A DNA stretch of 64,000 nucleotides from NCBI RefSeq assembly GCF_001463705.1, contig NZ_BBWH01000028.1, forward strand, positions 182,679 through 246,678. The letters run 5' to 3'. The translations under genes and the position numbers were made by a program. The notes under the pieces were generated by a model. That model did not search any database. It worked only from the letters and a program-made list of their open reading frames with translations, and was not told the DNA's origin. This DNA comes from Aureimonas sp. AU12 (GTDB lineage: Bacteria; Pseudomonadota; Alphaproteobacteria; Rhizobiales; Rhizobiaceae). Positions 16,281 through 25,317 of the stretch are shown here, piece by piece. Each line of letters begins with the position of its first letter. The first letter of the stretch is position 1.

Positions 16281-18520
16281 TGGATACGCACAGCATCAAG
16301 ATGGACGAGCCGATCGGCGAGACGCGTCTCGACCGCGGCGTCCAGAACGTCATCGGCAAGGGCATCGACCGGCTGGAAGGCCCGTTGAAAGTATCCGGGC
16401 GCGCACCCTACGCCTACGAGCATCAGCATGCCGGCAAGGTGGCCTACGGCTATCTCGTGACGTCGAGCATCGGCTCGGGCGACATCGTCTCCATCGACAC
16501 CGACGCGGCGATGGCGATGGCGGGCGTCCTGCATGTCGTGATCGACAAGCACGGGGTTCGTGCCTCGGCCGACCCGAGCGATGCCAAGCCGGCGGCGATC
16601 GCCGGCAAGGTGACGCATTTCGGTCAGCCGATCTGCCTTGTCGTCGCCGAGAGCTTCGAGATCGCGCGCGATGCCGCCAAGCTCGTTCACGTCGAGTACA
16701 AGGCGACGGAAGGCAAGTACGATCTGCATGCCGAGAAGGCGAACGCCTTCGATCCCGGCGAGCAGACGATGCCGTCGATGACCGAGAAGGGCGACTTCGA
16801 CGCGGCGTTCGGCAAGGCCGAGGTGACGTTCGACGCCACCTATACGACGCCGAGCCACAGCCATTCGGCGATGGAGCCGCACACGTCCGTCGCGGTCTGG
16901 GACGGCGACGACCTGACGCTTTATGGCTCCTACCAGCTCGTCTCGACCAATGTCGGCCAGCTCGCGGCCGCGCTCGGCATCAACAAGAAGCACGTGCGGA
17001 TCGTCAGCCCCTATGTCGGCGGCGGCTTCGGCGGCAAGCTCGGCATTTCGCCCGAAGCCGTGTTCGCGGCGCTGGCGGCCAAGGAAATCGACCGGCCGGT
17101 GAAGCTCGCGCTGACCCGCCAGCAGGTCTACCAGGTGACGAGCCGGCGGCCCGACACGATCCAGCGCGTGCGGATCGGCACGACGAAGGACGGCGTGGTC
17201 ACCGCGATCGGTCACGACACGACCACCGGCAACACGCCCGGCGACGACGGGTTCGAGCCCGCGGGCATCTCGACCGTCTTCCTCTACGGCGGCGACAACC
17301 GGCAGATCCGGCACTGGAAGGCGGACGTGAACATCCTTCTCGGCGCATCGATGCGGGCGCCGGGCGAGGCGGTCGGCATGCTCGCCACCGAGAACGCGAT
17401 GGACGAGATGGCCGAGAAGCTCGGCCTCGACCCCGTCCAGTTCCGCAAGCTGAACGAGCCGGCGGTGGATCCGCAGGAGGGCCTGCCCTGGTCCTCGCGT
17501 ATGCTCGTCGAATGCATGGACGAAGGCGCCAGGCGTTTCGGCTGGGACAAGCGGTCGGTGCGGCCGGGCACGCGGCGCGAAGGCGAATGGCTGATCGGCC
17601 TCGGCATGGCAGCCGCCTCGCGCAAGAACATGCTGCAGCAGTCTTCGGCGCGCGTGACGCTGGCGGCGGACGGGTCGGCGCTGATCGAGACCGACATGAC
17701 CGACATCGGCACGGGCACCTACACGATCCTGCGCCAGATCGCGGCCGAGATGCTGGGCCTGCCGGCCGACAAGGTGGCGGTGTCGCTCGGCGACAGCGAG
17801 TTGCCGCAGGCGCCGGGATCGGGCGGTTCGTGGGGCGCGAACTCTTCGGGCTCGTCCGTCTATGCGGCCTGCGAGGGAATCATCGAGGCGCTGGCCAAGA
17901 AGCTGGACGTCTCGGCCGAAGACCTGACGTTGAAGGACGGGACCGCGATCGCCGGCAACCGGCAGACCCCGTTCACGCAGCTTCTGGCCGGCGAGAACAT
18001 TGTCGTCACCGGCAAGTTCGCACCGGGCAAGCAGTACACCGCCACCCATCAGGCGAGCTACGGCGCGCATTTCTGCGAGGTGGCGGTCAATGCCTTTACC
18101 GGCGAGACGCGGGTTCGCCGTCTGCTGACGGTGGCCGCGGCCGGCCGTATCCTCAACGAGAAGACGGCGACCTCGCAATGCTACGGCGGGCAGATCTTCG
18201 GCATCGGCTCGGCGCTGCACGAGGAGCTGGTGATCGACACGCGCACCGGTCTTCTGGTGAACCACGATCTCGCCGAGTATCACGTGCCGGTGAATGCCGA
18301 CGTGCCGCAGCTTGAAGTCGTGCTGCTGCCCGAGCGCGACCATGCGGCGAGCCCGCTGGCCGCCAAGGGCATCGGCGAACTGGCGCTGGCCGGCGTCGGC
18401 GCGGCCGTGACGAACGCGATCTACAATGCCTGCGGCGTGCGGGTGCGCGACTATCCGATGACGCTGGACAAGGTCATCGCCGGCCTGCCGCGCCCGAGTT
18501 TTCGCTCGGCGGCGGAGTAG
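16277..18520 (+). CDS. Molybdenum oxidoreductase, molybdopterin subunit (PaoC-like)
   Basis: The 747-residue catalytic subunit binds molybdenum cofactor, probably the cytosine dinucleotide form. Recognisable blocks are the N-terminal [64 protein letters not shown], and the C-terminal [16 protein letters not shown], whose glutamate is the base that activates the Mo-bound water. Start is ATG 16277, overlapping the previous stop; ATG 16280 is also possible. No PaoD/XdhC insertion chaperone lies next to it. The molybdate transport genes at 24-27 kb may supply its metal. Substrate could be aromatic or aliphatic aldehydes. Confidence 0.93.
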   Translation: MMDTHSIKMDEPIGETRLDRGVQNVIGKGIDRLEGPLKVSGRAPYAYEHQHAGKVAYGYLVTSSIGSGDIVSIDTDAAMAMAGVLHVVIDKHGVRASADPSDAKPAAIAGKVTHFGQPICLVVAESFEIARDAAKLVHVEYKATEGKYDLHAEKANAFDPGEQTMPSMTEKGDFDAAFGKAEVTFDATYTTPSHSHSAMEPHTSVAVWDGDDLTLYGSYQLVSTNVGQLAAALGINKKHVRIVSPYVGGGFGGKLGISPEAVFAALAAKEIDRPVKLALTRQQVYQVTSRRPDTIQRVRIGTTKDGVVTAIGHDTTTGNTPGDDGFEPAGISTVFLYGGDNRQIRHWKADVNILLGASMRAPGEAVGMLATENAMDEMAEKLGLDPVQFRKLNEPAVDPQEGLPWSSRMLVECMDEGARRFGWDKRSVRPGTRREGEWLIGLGMAAASRKNMLQQSSARVTLAADGSALIETDMTDIGTGTYTILRQIAAEMLGLPADKVAVSLGDSELPQAPGSGGSWGANSSGSSVYAACEGIIEALAKKLDVSAEDLTLKDGTAIAGNRQTPFTQLLAGENIVVTGKFAPGKQYTATHQASYGAHFCEVAVNAFTGETRVRRLLTVAAAGRILNEKTATSQCYGGQIFGIGSALHEELVIDTRTGLLVNHDLAEYHVPVNADVPQLEVVLLPERDHAASPLAAKGIGELALAGVGAAVTNAIYNACGVRVRDYPMTLDKVIAGLPRPSFRSAAE

Positions 18521-18620
18521 GGCGGCGGTCCGACAACGGCATCGCGGCTTGATCGTCTCCCCAGAGGCGAGAAGCTGCAAGTTTTGATGGTGATGTCATC
18601 TCCGGATTGATGATGAAGGC

Positions 18621-18650
18621 GGCGCGGGGTTCTCTCCCGCGCCGTTTTCG
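18621..18650 (+). terminator. Intrinsic terminator after the molybdenum oxidoreductase operon
   Basis: GGCGCGGG (18621-18628) pairs with CCCGCGCC (18636-18643), followed by GTTTTCGTTT. It lies 100 bp after the last subunit gene and just before the convergent formaldehyde dehydrogenase gene. Confidence 0.8.
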
Positions 18651-18658
18651 TTTCGTCG

Positions 18659-19849
18659 TCAGGCGGCCTTGCCGAGGTCGCCGTGGGGGTCGAGGACGTA
18701 TTTCGTCGCCGCGCCCTTGTCGAAGCTCTCGTAACCCTTTGCGGCGTCCTCAAGCGAGATGATCTCGGCGTTGACGATGTCGGCGATCGGCAGGCGGTCG
18801 TGGAGGATCGCGGTCATCAGCTGACGATTGTAGCGCAGCACGGGGGTCTGGCCGGTGTGGAAGGATTGCGCCTTGGCCCAACCGAGGCCGAAGCGCAGCG
18901 ACAGGTTGCCCTGCTTGGCCGCCGCCTCCGAGGCGCCGGGATCTTCGGTCACGTAGAGGCCGGGAATGCCGATCGAGCCGGCGGCGCGGGTGATCTCCAT
19001 CATCTGGTTGAGCACCACGGCGGGCTGCTCCTTGCCGCTGTGGCCGACCGCCTCGAAGCCCACCGCGTCGATCGCCGCATCCACCTCGGGCACGCCGACG
19101 ATCTCGGCCACCATCTCGCCGAGCCGGTCGCTCTGCGAGAGATCCACCGGCTCGAAGCCGACCCGCTTGGCATGCGCCAACCGCTCCTTGTTGAAGTCGC
19201 CGATCATCACGACGGCGGCGCCCAAGATCCGCGCGGAGGCGGCGGCTGCGAGGCCGACCGGACCGGCGCCCGCGACATAGACGGTGGAGCCGACGCCGAC
19301 GCCGGCCTTCACCGCGCCGTGGAAGCCGGTCGGCAGGATGTCAGAGAGCATGGTGAGATCGCGGATCTTGGCCATGGCCCGGTCCTTGTCCGGGAACTTG
19401 AGGAGGTTGAAGTCGGCATAGGGCACCATGACGTATTTCGCCTGTCCGCCGATCCAGCCGCCCATGTCGACATAGCCGAAGGCGCCGCCGGCGCGCGACG
19501 GATTGACCGTGAGGCAGACGCCGGTGTCGAGCGTGCGGCAGGTGCGGCAGCGCCCGCAGGCGACGTTGAACGGCACGGAGACGAGATCGCCGACATCGAG
19601 CATCTCGACGTCTGCGCCCTTCTCGATGACCTCGCCGGTGATCTCGTGGCCGAGCACGAGGCCTTGCGGCGCGGTGGTGCGGCCGCGCACCATGTGCTGA
19701 TCGGAGCCGCAGATATTCGTGGAGACCACGCGCAGGATCACGGCGTGCTCGATCTTGCGCCCATCCGGCGCCGAGAATTTCGGATCGTCGATGGACTGGA
19801 CCTCGACCTTGCCGGGTCCGAGATAGACGACGCCTCTGTTACCGCTCAT
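18659..19849 (-). CDS. fdhA: Glutathione-independent formaldehyde dehydrogenase
   Basis: The 396-residue zinc enzyme oxidises formaldehyde with NAD+ without a thiol cofactor. Catalytic zinc ligands include C47 and the H68-E69 pair (GHEITGE); the structural zinc site is C98, C101, C104 and C112. VAGAGPVGLAAAASARILGA is the nucleotide-binding Rossmann loop. The long insertion with GSIGIPGLYVTEDPG is typical of the Pseudomonas putida FdhA subgroup. ATG 19849 follows GAGG and begins the usual MxxNRGVVYLGPGKVEV. The frame is open 24 codons further upstream without similarity. The neighbouring aldehyde oxidoreductase and alcohol dehydrogenase suggest a local set of aldehyde-handling enzymes. Confidence 0.93.
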   Translation of the reverse strand: MSGNRGVVYLGPGKVEVQSIDDPKFSAPDGRKIEHAVILRVVSTNICGSDQHMVRGRTTAPQGLVLGHEITGEVIEKGADVEMLDVGDLVSVPFNVACGRCRTCRTLDTGVCLTVNPSRAGGAFGYVDMGGWIGGQAKYVMVPYADFNLLKFPDKDRAMAKIRDLTMLSDILPTGFHGAVKAGVGVGSTVYVAGAGPVGLAAAASARILGAAVVMIGDFNKERLAHAKRVGFEPVDLSQSDRLGEMVAEIVGVPEVDAAIDAVGFEAVGHSGKEQPAVVLNQMMEITRAAGSIGIPGLYVTEDPGASEAAAKQGNLSLRFGLGWAKAQSFHTGQTPVLRYNRQLMTAILHDRLPIADIVNAEIISLEDAAKGYESFDKGAATKYVLDPHGDLGKAA

Positions 19850-19984
19850 GCGCTGGCCTCCCATCTTGTGTTGGCGACGCGGCCGCGAGGCCGATCCGCA
19901 ACCGCGAAGGGTAGACTGCATCGGGCGAAGCGGAAGACCCTTCGCCTGCCTTTCGATGCGGCAGCGCGAAGGGTGCGGTGCAGC

Positions 19985-20950
19985 TTACGGGGTGGCGCGC
20001 GGCCCGTCCGGCCAGACCGTCGCGCCGCGCGGAACGATCGCGCCGTATTCGCCGATAACGAGGCTGGCCATCCGGTGCCCGGCGCGGGCGGCCTCGTCCA
20101 GCGTGCCGCCGGTGAGGAGCACGGCGAGCGCCGCCCCGTTGAAGCTGTCGCCGGCCGAGGTCGTGTCGACGATGCGAGGCGCGGCGACGCCGGCGATCTC
20201 GCGAAGGCCCGAGGCGTCGCCGACGATCGCCGGATCGCCGCCCGACTTCACGATCGCGGCGCTCGCGCCCATGGCCAGCAGCCGCTCGGTCGCCGAGCGG
20301 GCGTCGGCGTCGGCAAAGAGCGCCTGTTCGTCGTCGAGGCCGGGGAGCGACAGGCTGGCGCTCGCATGCGCTTCGGCGATCACAGCGCCGGCCTCGTCCT
20401 TCGAGGTCCAGAGGCGCGGGCGGTAGTTGCCGTCGAAGGCGACGATGCGCCCCGCGGCCTTCATGCGGGAAGCAAGGTCGAGAAGCCGGGCGCGGCCCTC
20501 GGGGGTGAGGATCGCCAGCGAGATGCCGGAGAAGCAGAGCGCGTCGAAGCCTTCGATCGCGTGCTCGATGTCGGCGTCCTGCCCGTCCGCGAAGAGGCGG
20601 CGGGCGGCGGCCGTGGAGCGCCAATAGGCGAAGGAGCGCTCACCCGCCGCGTCGCGGCTGATGGCGTAGAGGCCGGTCGTCTCGCCCGGAGCAACGCGGA
20701 CGTAGCCGGTCTCGACGCCCTCGTCCGCGATGAAGGCCGGAATCTCGGCGCCGAACGGATCGTCGCCGATGCGCGTGACGTAGTGGACCTCGACGTCGCG
20801 GGTCTCTCCGAGCGCGCGGCGGCAGTAGACGGCGGCATTGAGCGTGTCGCCGCCCACCGTGCGGCGCAGCGTCCCCGCTTCGTCGCCGGGGCGGTGGAAC
20901 AGCTCGATCATGCACTCGCCAACGAAGGCGATGCGGCGCGGCGCGCTCAT
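19985..20950 (-). CDS. kdgK: PfkB-family sugar kinase, 2-dehydro-3-deoxygluconokinase type
   Basis: The 321-residue kinase phosphorylates 2-keto-3-deoxygluconate in the Entner-Doudoroff-linked uronate pathway. It opens with RRIAFVGECMIELFHR and has GGDTLNAAVYCRRAL, YWRSTAAARRLF and the PfkB signature VDTTSAGDSFNGAALA, which carries the catalytic aspartate. The YWR and GECMIEL features favour KdgK over fructokinase. Its ATG overlaps the TGA of the ribokinase-type gene upstream, so the two are coupled. No kdgA aldolase lies nearby. Confidence 0.88.
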   Translation of the reverse strand: MSAPRRIAFVGECMIELFHRPGDEAGTLRRTVGGDTLNAAVYCRRALGETRDVEVHYVTRIGDDPFGAEIPAFIADEGVETGYVRVAPGETTGLYAISRDAAGERSFAYWRSTAAARRLFADGQDADIEHAIEGFDALCFSGISLAILTPEGRARLLDLASRMKAAGRIVAFDGNYRPRLWTSKDEAGAVIAEAHASASLSLPGLDDEQALFADADARSATERLLAMGASAAIVKSGGDPAIVGDASGLREIAGVAAPRIVDTTSAGDSFNGAALAVLLTGGTLDEAARAGHRMASLVIGEYGAIVPRGATVWPDGPRATP

Positions 20951-21870
20951 GCGGCGCCCCGTGCGAGGAACGTGTCGATCTCGGGCCCGCGCGGCATGGC
21001 GCGGGCGCCGAAGCTGAGGCACGCCAGCGAGGCGGCGGCGACTGCGCGGCGCACGGCGTCGGCACGACCGAGGCCGGCGTCGAGGCCGGCGGCGAGGACG
21101 CCGCAGAGCGTGTCGCCGGCGCCGGTCGTATCGACCGGCCGGATCGAGGGGGCGGTGAACCGCTCGATGCCGCCGTCGGCCTCGACGAGGATGGCACCGT
21201 CCGAGCCGAGCGTCGCCAGCACGGCGAGCGAGGTTTCAGTGGCGACCGCCGCGGCGAGCGAGGCCGGCTCGGAGCCTTGGATCCCGAGGATGGCGGCGGT
21301 CTCGGCCAGCTCGTGCTCGTTGACGATGAGAAGGTCGGTGGAGGCGAAGAGGGCGCGCAGCGAACCTGAGGAGACGCCGACCGGCACGGGCGCGAGGTTG
21401 AGGAGGACCGGCACCGCGTGGTCGCGCGCCGCGCGAGCGGCCTCCACCGTATCCTCGAAGGGCAGTTCCATCTGCATCACGAGCGCCGAAGGCTTCTGCG
21501 ACCAGAGGGCCGACAGGCTCGCCGCCTTCGCCAGCCGGTTGGCGCCGCTGGCCACCGTGATGGCGTTCTCGCCGTCCACGGCCACCGTGATGAAGGCGCA
21601 GCCGGTCGGCTCGTTCAGCCGCGCCAGGGCCGAGACGTCGATGCCTTCGGCCTCCAGCGTGGCGGCCTCGGCCTCGCCGAACGCATCCTGCCCCACGGCG
21701 CCGGCGAAGTGCGTCACGGCGCCGGCCCGCGCGGCGGCGACCGCCTGGTTGGCGCCCTTGCCGCCGGACATGCGCTCGTAACCCGGAGCCAGCACCGTCT
21801 CGCCCGGTTTCGGGATGGTCTCGACCCGGCAGACGAGATCGACATTCACCGATCCGAACACGACGATCAT
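20947..21870 (-). CDS. Ribokinase-like PfkB carbohydrate kinase
   Basis: The 307-residue protein starts with MIVVFGSVNVDLVCRVE, the usual ribokinase opening, after GGGGAGAAAG. The substrate loop MSGGKGANQAVAAARAGA and the C-terminal VDTTGAGDTLCGVLAAG with the catalytic aspartate are intact. LIVNEHELAE is another ribokinase block. It would make ribose-5-phosphate or a related sugar phosphate; ribokinase and other nucleoside or pentose kinases are hard to separate by eye. The four-base overlap with kdgK shows an operon. No sugar ABC transporter is in the window beside it. Confidence 0.88.
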   Translation of the reverse strand: MIVVFGSVNVDLVCRVETIPKPGETVLAPGYERMSGGKGANQAVAAARAGAVTHFAGAVGQDAFGEAEAATLEAEGIDVSALARLNEPTGCAFITVAVDGENAITVASGANRLAKAASLSALWSQKPSALVMQMELPFEDTVEAARAARDHAVPVLLNLAPVPVGVSSGSLRALFASTDLLIVNEHELAETAAILGIQGSEPASLAAAVATETSLAVLATLGSDGAILVEADGGIERFTAPSIRPVDTTGAGDTLCGVLAAGLDAGLGRADAVRRAVAAASLACLSFGARAMPRGPEIDTFLARGAA

Positions 21871-22054
21871 GCGCTTCTTTCTCCCCATCGATCCCGAGCC
21901 GATCCGTAGCCAAGAAGCGGGACCGTCACAAGCGGGGCACTTGTGCACTTGGGCCTTCGCGCCGACGCACTTCCTAAGGTGGCCTTCTCGCTGCACTGCA
22001 TTATCTGTCGCGCGATCGGACCGCCCGTCCGCTTCATCTTTCGAGGAAACTCCC

Positions 22055-23122
22055 ATGACCCCGAGCTTCGGCTTTGCCTGCACCGACGCCAGCGCCCCGA
22101 TGAAGCCCTGGAGCTTCGAGCGCCGGGACCTTCGCGACGACGACGTGCTCATCGACATCACCCATTGCGGCGTCTGCCATTCCGATATCCATCAGGCGCG
22201 CAACGACTGGGGCTGGGCCACCTATCCGCTGGTGCCCGGGCACGAGATCGTCGGCCGCGTCTCGGCCGTCGGCTCGAAGGTCTCCGGCTTCAAGGTCGGC
22301 GACAAGGTGGGCGTCGGCTGCATGGTCGACAGCTGCCAGGATTGCCCGTCCTGCACTGAGGGCCTCGAGCAATACTGCGAAAAGGGCATGACGCAGACCT
22401 ATGCGGACACCGATAAGCGCGACGGGATCCCGACCTATGGCGGCTATTCCGACAAGATCGTCGTGACCGAGAAGTTCGTGCTGCGCATGCCCGAAAAGCT
22501 CGACTTGGCCGCTGCCGCGCCTCTCCTTTGCGCAGGCATCACCACCTATTCGCCGCTCAAGCACGTGAAGCTCGCCAAGGGCGACAAGCTGGCGGTGGTC
22601 GGCCTCGGCGGCCTCGGCCATATGGCCATCAAGTTCGGCGTGGCGATGGGCGCGGAGGTGACGCTGTTCACCCGATCCAAAACGAAGGAAGCCGAGGCGC
22701 GCGCGCTCGGCGTCAGCGACGTGATCTTCTCGACCGACGAGGCCGCCATGCAGGCGGCCGCCGGCCGATTCGACTACATTCTCGACACGGTGCCCGTGCC
22801 GCACGACCTCAACCCCTATATTGGCACGCTGAAGCGCGACGGCACGCACATCATCGTCGGCGTCATCGGCCCGCTCGACCCGCCGGTGAGCGGCGCCAAC
22901 CTCATCATCGGGCGCAAGTCCGTGATCGGCTCGCTGATCGGCGGCATCAAGGAGACGCAGGAGATGCTCGATTTCTGCGCCGAGCACGGGATCGTCTGCG
23001 ACATCGAGATGATCAAGATGGCCGACATCAACGAGGCCTTCGACCGCACGGTGAAGGGCGACGTCCACTATCGCTTCGTCATCGACATGGCCTCGCTCGC
23101 CGAGACGAAGCAGGCTGCCTGA
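22055..23122 (+). CDS. NAD(P)-dependent zinc alcohol dehydrogenase, cinnamyl/YahK type
   Basis: The 355-residue enzyme reduces aldehydes or oxidises alcohols. Catalytic zinc ligands sit in HCGVCHSDIH and GHEIVG; the structural zinc site is CQDCPSCTEGLEQYC. The cofactor loop is VVGLGGLGHMAIKF, with a serine- and arginine-containing segment (FTRSKTK) that favours NADPH. Start ATG 22055 is 8 nt after GAGGA; upstream open frame has no similarity. It is transcribed divergently from the sugar kinase pair with about 185 bp between them. It probably detoxifies a broad range of aldehydes. Confidence 0.92.
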   Translation: MTPSFGFACTDASAPMKPWSFERRDLRDDDVLIDITHCGVCHSDIHQARNDWGWATYPLVPGHEIVGRVSAVGSKVSGFKVGDKVGVGCMVDSCQDCPSCTEGLEQYCEKGMTQTYADTDKRDGIPTYGGYSDKIVVTEKFVLRMPEKLDLAAAAPLLCAGITTYSPLKHVKLAKGDKLAVVGLGGLGHMAIKFGVAMGAEVTLFTRSKTKEAEARALGVSDVIFSTDEAAMQAAAGRFDYILDTVPVPHDLNPYIGTLKRDGTHIIVGVIGPLDPPVSGANLIIGRKSVIGSLIGGIKETQEMLDFCAEHGIVCDIEMIKMADINEAFDRTVKGDVHYRFVIDMASLAETKQAA

Positions 23123-23147
23123 GCGTCATCGCTCAACGCATGACGGG

Positions 23148-23178
23148 AACGCCGGCCGAAAGGCCGGCGTTTCGCTGT
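23148..23178 (+). terminator. Intrinsic terminator after the alcohol dehydrogenase
   Basis: AACGCCGGCC (23148-23157) pairs perfectly with GGCCGGCGTT (23162-23171) around a GAAA tetraloop. A short, interrupted T stretch (TTTCGCTGTTT) follows. Confidence 0.8.
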
Positions 23179-23225
23179 TTCCCTCATCAGCCGATCCCGG
23201 CGATCGCCAACCGGACCGATCCGAC

Positions 23226-23918
23226 ATGACCAAGCCTCACGTCCTCTGCCTCATGATGACCTCGATCGACGGCCGCGTGCTGACGGAAGGCTGGGCGATC
23301 GACGCGCCTTCGAAGATATTCGAGGACGCCCACGACGCGCTGGAGGGCGATGCCTGGCTCGTCGGCCGGGTGACGCTGGAAGAGGATTTCGATGCGGCCG
23401 GCGACTGGGAGCGGGGCCTCGCCACCGGCCCGATCGAGCGCACCGACTGGTTCGCGCAGCGCCATGCCAAGGGCTATGCGATTGCGATCGACCGCTCGGG
23501 CAAGCTCAACTGGAAGACCGACAACATCGACGGCGAGCACTATGTCGCGGTGCTCTCAACGGGCGTTTCCGACGACTATCTCGCCTTCCTGCGCCAGCGC
23601 GGCGTCTCGTACATCTTCGGCGGTGAGGACGAGATCGACTTCGCCCATGTGCTGGACGTTCTCGGCCGCGAGCTTGGGATCAAGCGGCTGCTTCTCGAAG
23701 GCGGCGGCGGGGTCAACGGGTCGGTGCTGAATGCCGGGTTCGTCGACGAACTGCTCGTTTTCGTCCTGCCGCTGACGGACGGGCGGAAGGATGCGCCCTC
23801 GCTCTTCGACATCGCCGGCGACTGGCGGGGATCGCGCAAGCTCGAACTCCTGTCGAACGACACGGTGGAGGGTGGCATCGTCAAGCTGCACTACCGCGTG
23901 AGCAACGATCGCGGCTGA
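23226..23918 (+). CDS. RibD C-terminal/dihydrofolate reductase-like protein
   Basis: The 230-residue protein has the fold of the RibD reductase domain: PHVLCLMMTSIDGRVL at the N-terminus, DAWLVGRVTLEED, and LGIKRLLLEGGGGVNGSVL (about 153-171), the family's NADPH-binding glycine-rich segment, then FVDELLVFVLP. Stand-alone members are annotated as DHFR-family proteins and mostly lack known substrates; a pyrimidine deaminase partner is absent. The gene sits alone between a terminator and the molybdate regulator. A true folate role is unlikely. Confidence 0.85.
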   Translation: MTKPHVLCLMMTSIDGRVLTEGWAIDAPSKIFEDAHDALEGDAWLVGRVTLEEDFDAAGDWERGLATGPIERTDWFAQRHAKGYAIAIDRSGKLNWKTDNIDGEHYVAVLSTGVSDDYLAFLRQRGVSYIFGGEDEIDFAHVLDVLGRELGIKRLLLEGGGGVNGSVLNAGFVDELLVFVLPLTDGRKDAPSLFDIAGDWRGSRKLELLSNDTVEGGIVKLHYRVSNDRG

Positions 23919-24051
23919 GCCCGCGCCCGGTCGCCGTCCGCGGCTCGGCGGGCTCTCGCAATGATCTTGTGCGCGGGTGGAGTGGAGCGGGCGCCCCGCC
24001 TGTGCTCCTCTGGCGCGGCAAGAGGATGGACCCCCGCATGAGCCCGCTTCG

Positions 24052-24456
24052 ATGAAACCCGATGATGCCGAGCCGTCGCTCGTCCCGCGCCTGCGACTGC
24101 TCTTCGGCGACCAGCGCATCGTCGGGCCGGGCCGGGCCGATCTCCTCGAAGGCATTCGCGACACCGGCTCGATCGCGGCGGCGGGGCGCGCGATGCGCAT
24201 GAGCTACAAGCGGGCCTGGACGTTGATCGAGCACCTGAACGCCACGTTCGACACGCCGCTCGTTGTGGTTCATCGCGGCGGCAGCGGCCATGGCGGCGCC
24301 GTCCTGACCGATCTCGGCACCGAGGTTCTGGAGCGCTACCGGCGGATGCAGCGCCTCAGCGACGCCGCGATCGCGGAGGATCTGAAAGCGCTGGAGGCCC
24401 GCCTGGGGTCGCATCCCCAACACGAGAGCGCGAGCGATAGGGTCGATCCGACATAA
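24052..24456 (+). CDS. ModE-type molybdate-responsive regulator lacking the TOBE domain
   Basis: The 134-residue protein is a winged helix of the ModE N-terminal type: RLRLLFGDQRIVGPGRADLLEGI, then TGSIAAAGRAMRMSYKRAW as the recognition region, and LVVVHRGGSGHGGAVLTD as the wing. Full ModE proteins have about 260 residues with two C-terminal molybdate-binding Mop domains; these are absent here. A separate Mop protein is encoded after modC. The 3' end overlaps the first of two near-identical dyads that precede modA, so it very likely controls modABC. How a regulator without a metal domain senses molybdate is open. Confidence 0.88.
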   Translation: MKPDDAEPSLVPRLRLLFGDQRIVGPGRADLLEGIRDTGSIAAAGRAMRMSYKRAWTLIEHLNATFDTPLVVVHRGGSGHGGAVLTDLGTEVLERYRRMQRLSDAAIAEDLKALEARLGSHPQHESASDRVDPT

Positions 24457-24458
24457 CG
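24435..24458. promoter_or_regulatory. Candidate Mo-box operator 1
   Basis: CGATAGGGTC (24435-24444) faces GACATAACG (24450-24458) as an imperfect inverted repeat. It matches operator 2 at 21 of 24 positions. It overlaps the last codons of the ModE-type gene. Assignment to that regulator is inferred from position and symmetry. Confidence 0.6.
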
Positions 24459-24488
24459 CTTGCCAGCCGAAAATGCGGCTCTAGGTTT

Positions 24489-24512
24489 CGATATGGTCCA
24501 TCGGACATAACG
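24489..24512. promoter_or_regulatory. Candidate Mo-box operator 2
   Basis: CGATATGGTCC (24489-24499) and GGACATAACG (24503-24512) form a good dyad centred 25 bp before the modA start. It is a near copy of operator 1, starting 54 bp later, about five helical turns. The position fits repression of modABC by occlusion of the promoter or ribosome site. Confidence 0.65.
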
Positions 24513-24525
24513 GAGCCAACCTCGC

Positions 24526-25290
24526 ATGATTCGCCTCGCACGCCCCCGCCGCCATGCGATCCTCGCCGGACTGGCAGCGCTTCTCCTCTCGTCCGGCTCG
24601 GCGCTCGCGGCCTCGGCGCAGATCGCCGTCGCCGCCAATTTCACCGACGCGGCCAACGAGATCGCCACCGCCTTCCAGGCCGAGACCGGCGACGAGGCGG
24701 TGCTCTCCTTCGGCTCGACCGGCCAGATCTATACGCAGATCACGCAAGGCGCGCCGTTCGAGGTGTTCCTCGCGGCAGACGACGTGCGCCCCGAAAAGGC
24801 GGCGAGCGAGGGATTGGGCGTCAAGGGCTCGGTCTTCACCTATGCGATCGGCCAGCTCGTGCTCTATTCGGCCGATCCGGCCCTCGTGAAGGACGGCGAG
24901 ACCCTGAAGGGCAAAGGCTTCAATAAGATCGCCATCGCCAACCCGGAAGCGGCCCCGTACGGCGCGGCCGCGGTGGAGACGATGAAGGCGCTCGGCCTCT
25001 TCGACACGCTGTCGCCGCGCATCGTTCAGGGCACGTCGATCGCGCAGGCCTACCAATTTGTCGAGACCGGCAGCGCCGAACTCGGCTTCGTAGCGCTGGG
25101 GCAGGTGGTGAACGCCAAGGGCGGCTCGCAATGGGCGGTGCCGCAGTCGCTCTACACGCCGATCCGGCAGGATGCGGTGCTGCTGACCAAGGGCGAGAGC
25201 AACGAGGCCGCAAAGGCGTTCGTTGCCTTCCTGAAGAGCCCCAAGGCGCTGGAGATCATCCGCCAATACGGCTACCGCACGGGCGAATAG
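24526..25290 (+). CDS. modA: Molybdate ABC transporter substrate-binding protein
   Basis: The 254-residue periplasmic protein has a signal peptide ending ALA-AS (about residue 28). IAVAANFTDAANEIATAFQ is the classical ModA opening that binds the oxyanion; SFGSTGQIYTQITQGAPFEVFLAADD, NPEAAPYGAAA and AELGFVALGQV are further family blocks. It binds molybdate (or tungstate) and delivers it to ModBC. It follows the ModE-type gene by 69 bp, a gap occupied by candidate operators, and is the first gene of modABC. Confidence 0.95.
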   Translation: MIRLARPRRHAILAGLAALLLSSGSALAASAQIAVAANFTDAANEIATAFQAETGDEAVLSFGSTGQIYTQITQGAPFEVFLAADDVRPEKAASEGLGVKGSVFTYAIGQLVLYSADPALVKDGETLKGKGFNKIAIANPEAAPYGAAAVETMKALGLFDTLSPRIVQGTSIAQAYQFVETGSAELGFVALGQVVNAKGGSQWAVPQSLYTPIRQDAVLLTKGESNEAAKAFVAFLKSPKALEIIRQYGYRTGE

Positions 25291-25317
25291 AACGCGACGG
25301 CCGGGGGCGATCGGGCG

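Noticed and set aside
19924..19946. Terminator after kdgK (GGCGAAG / CTTCGCC hairpin)
   Set aside because: The 7-bp stem has a 9-nt loop and no T tract in the direction of transcription; too weak to annotate.
18683..21781. A 1032-codon plus-strand frame across the formaldehyde dehydrogenase and sugar kinases
   Set aside because: The minus strand encodes three complete enzymes with active-site motifs; the plus frame is low-complexity antisense.
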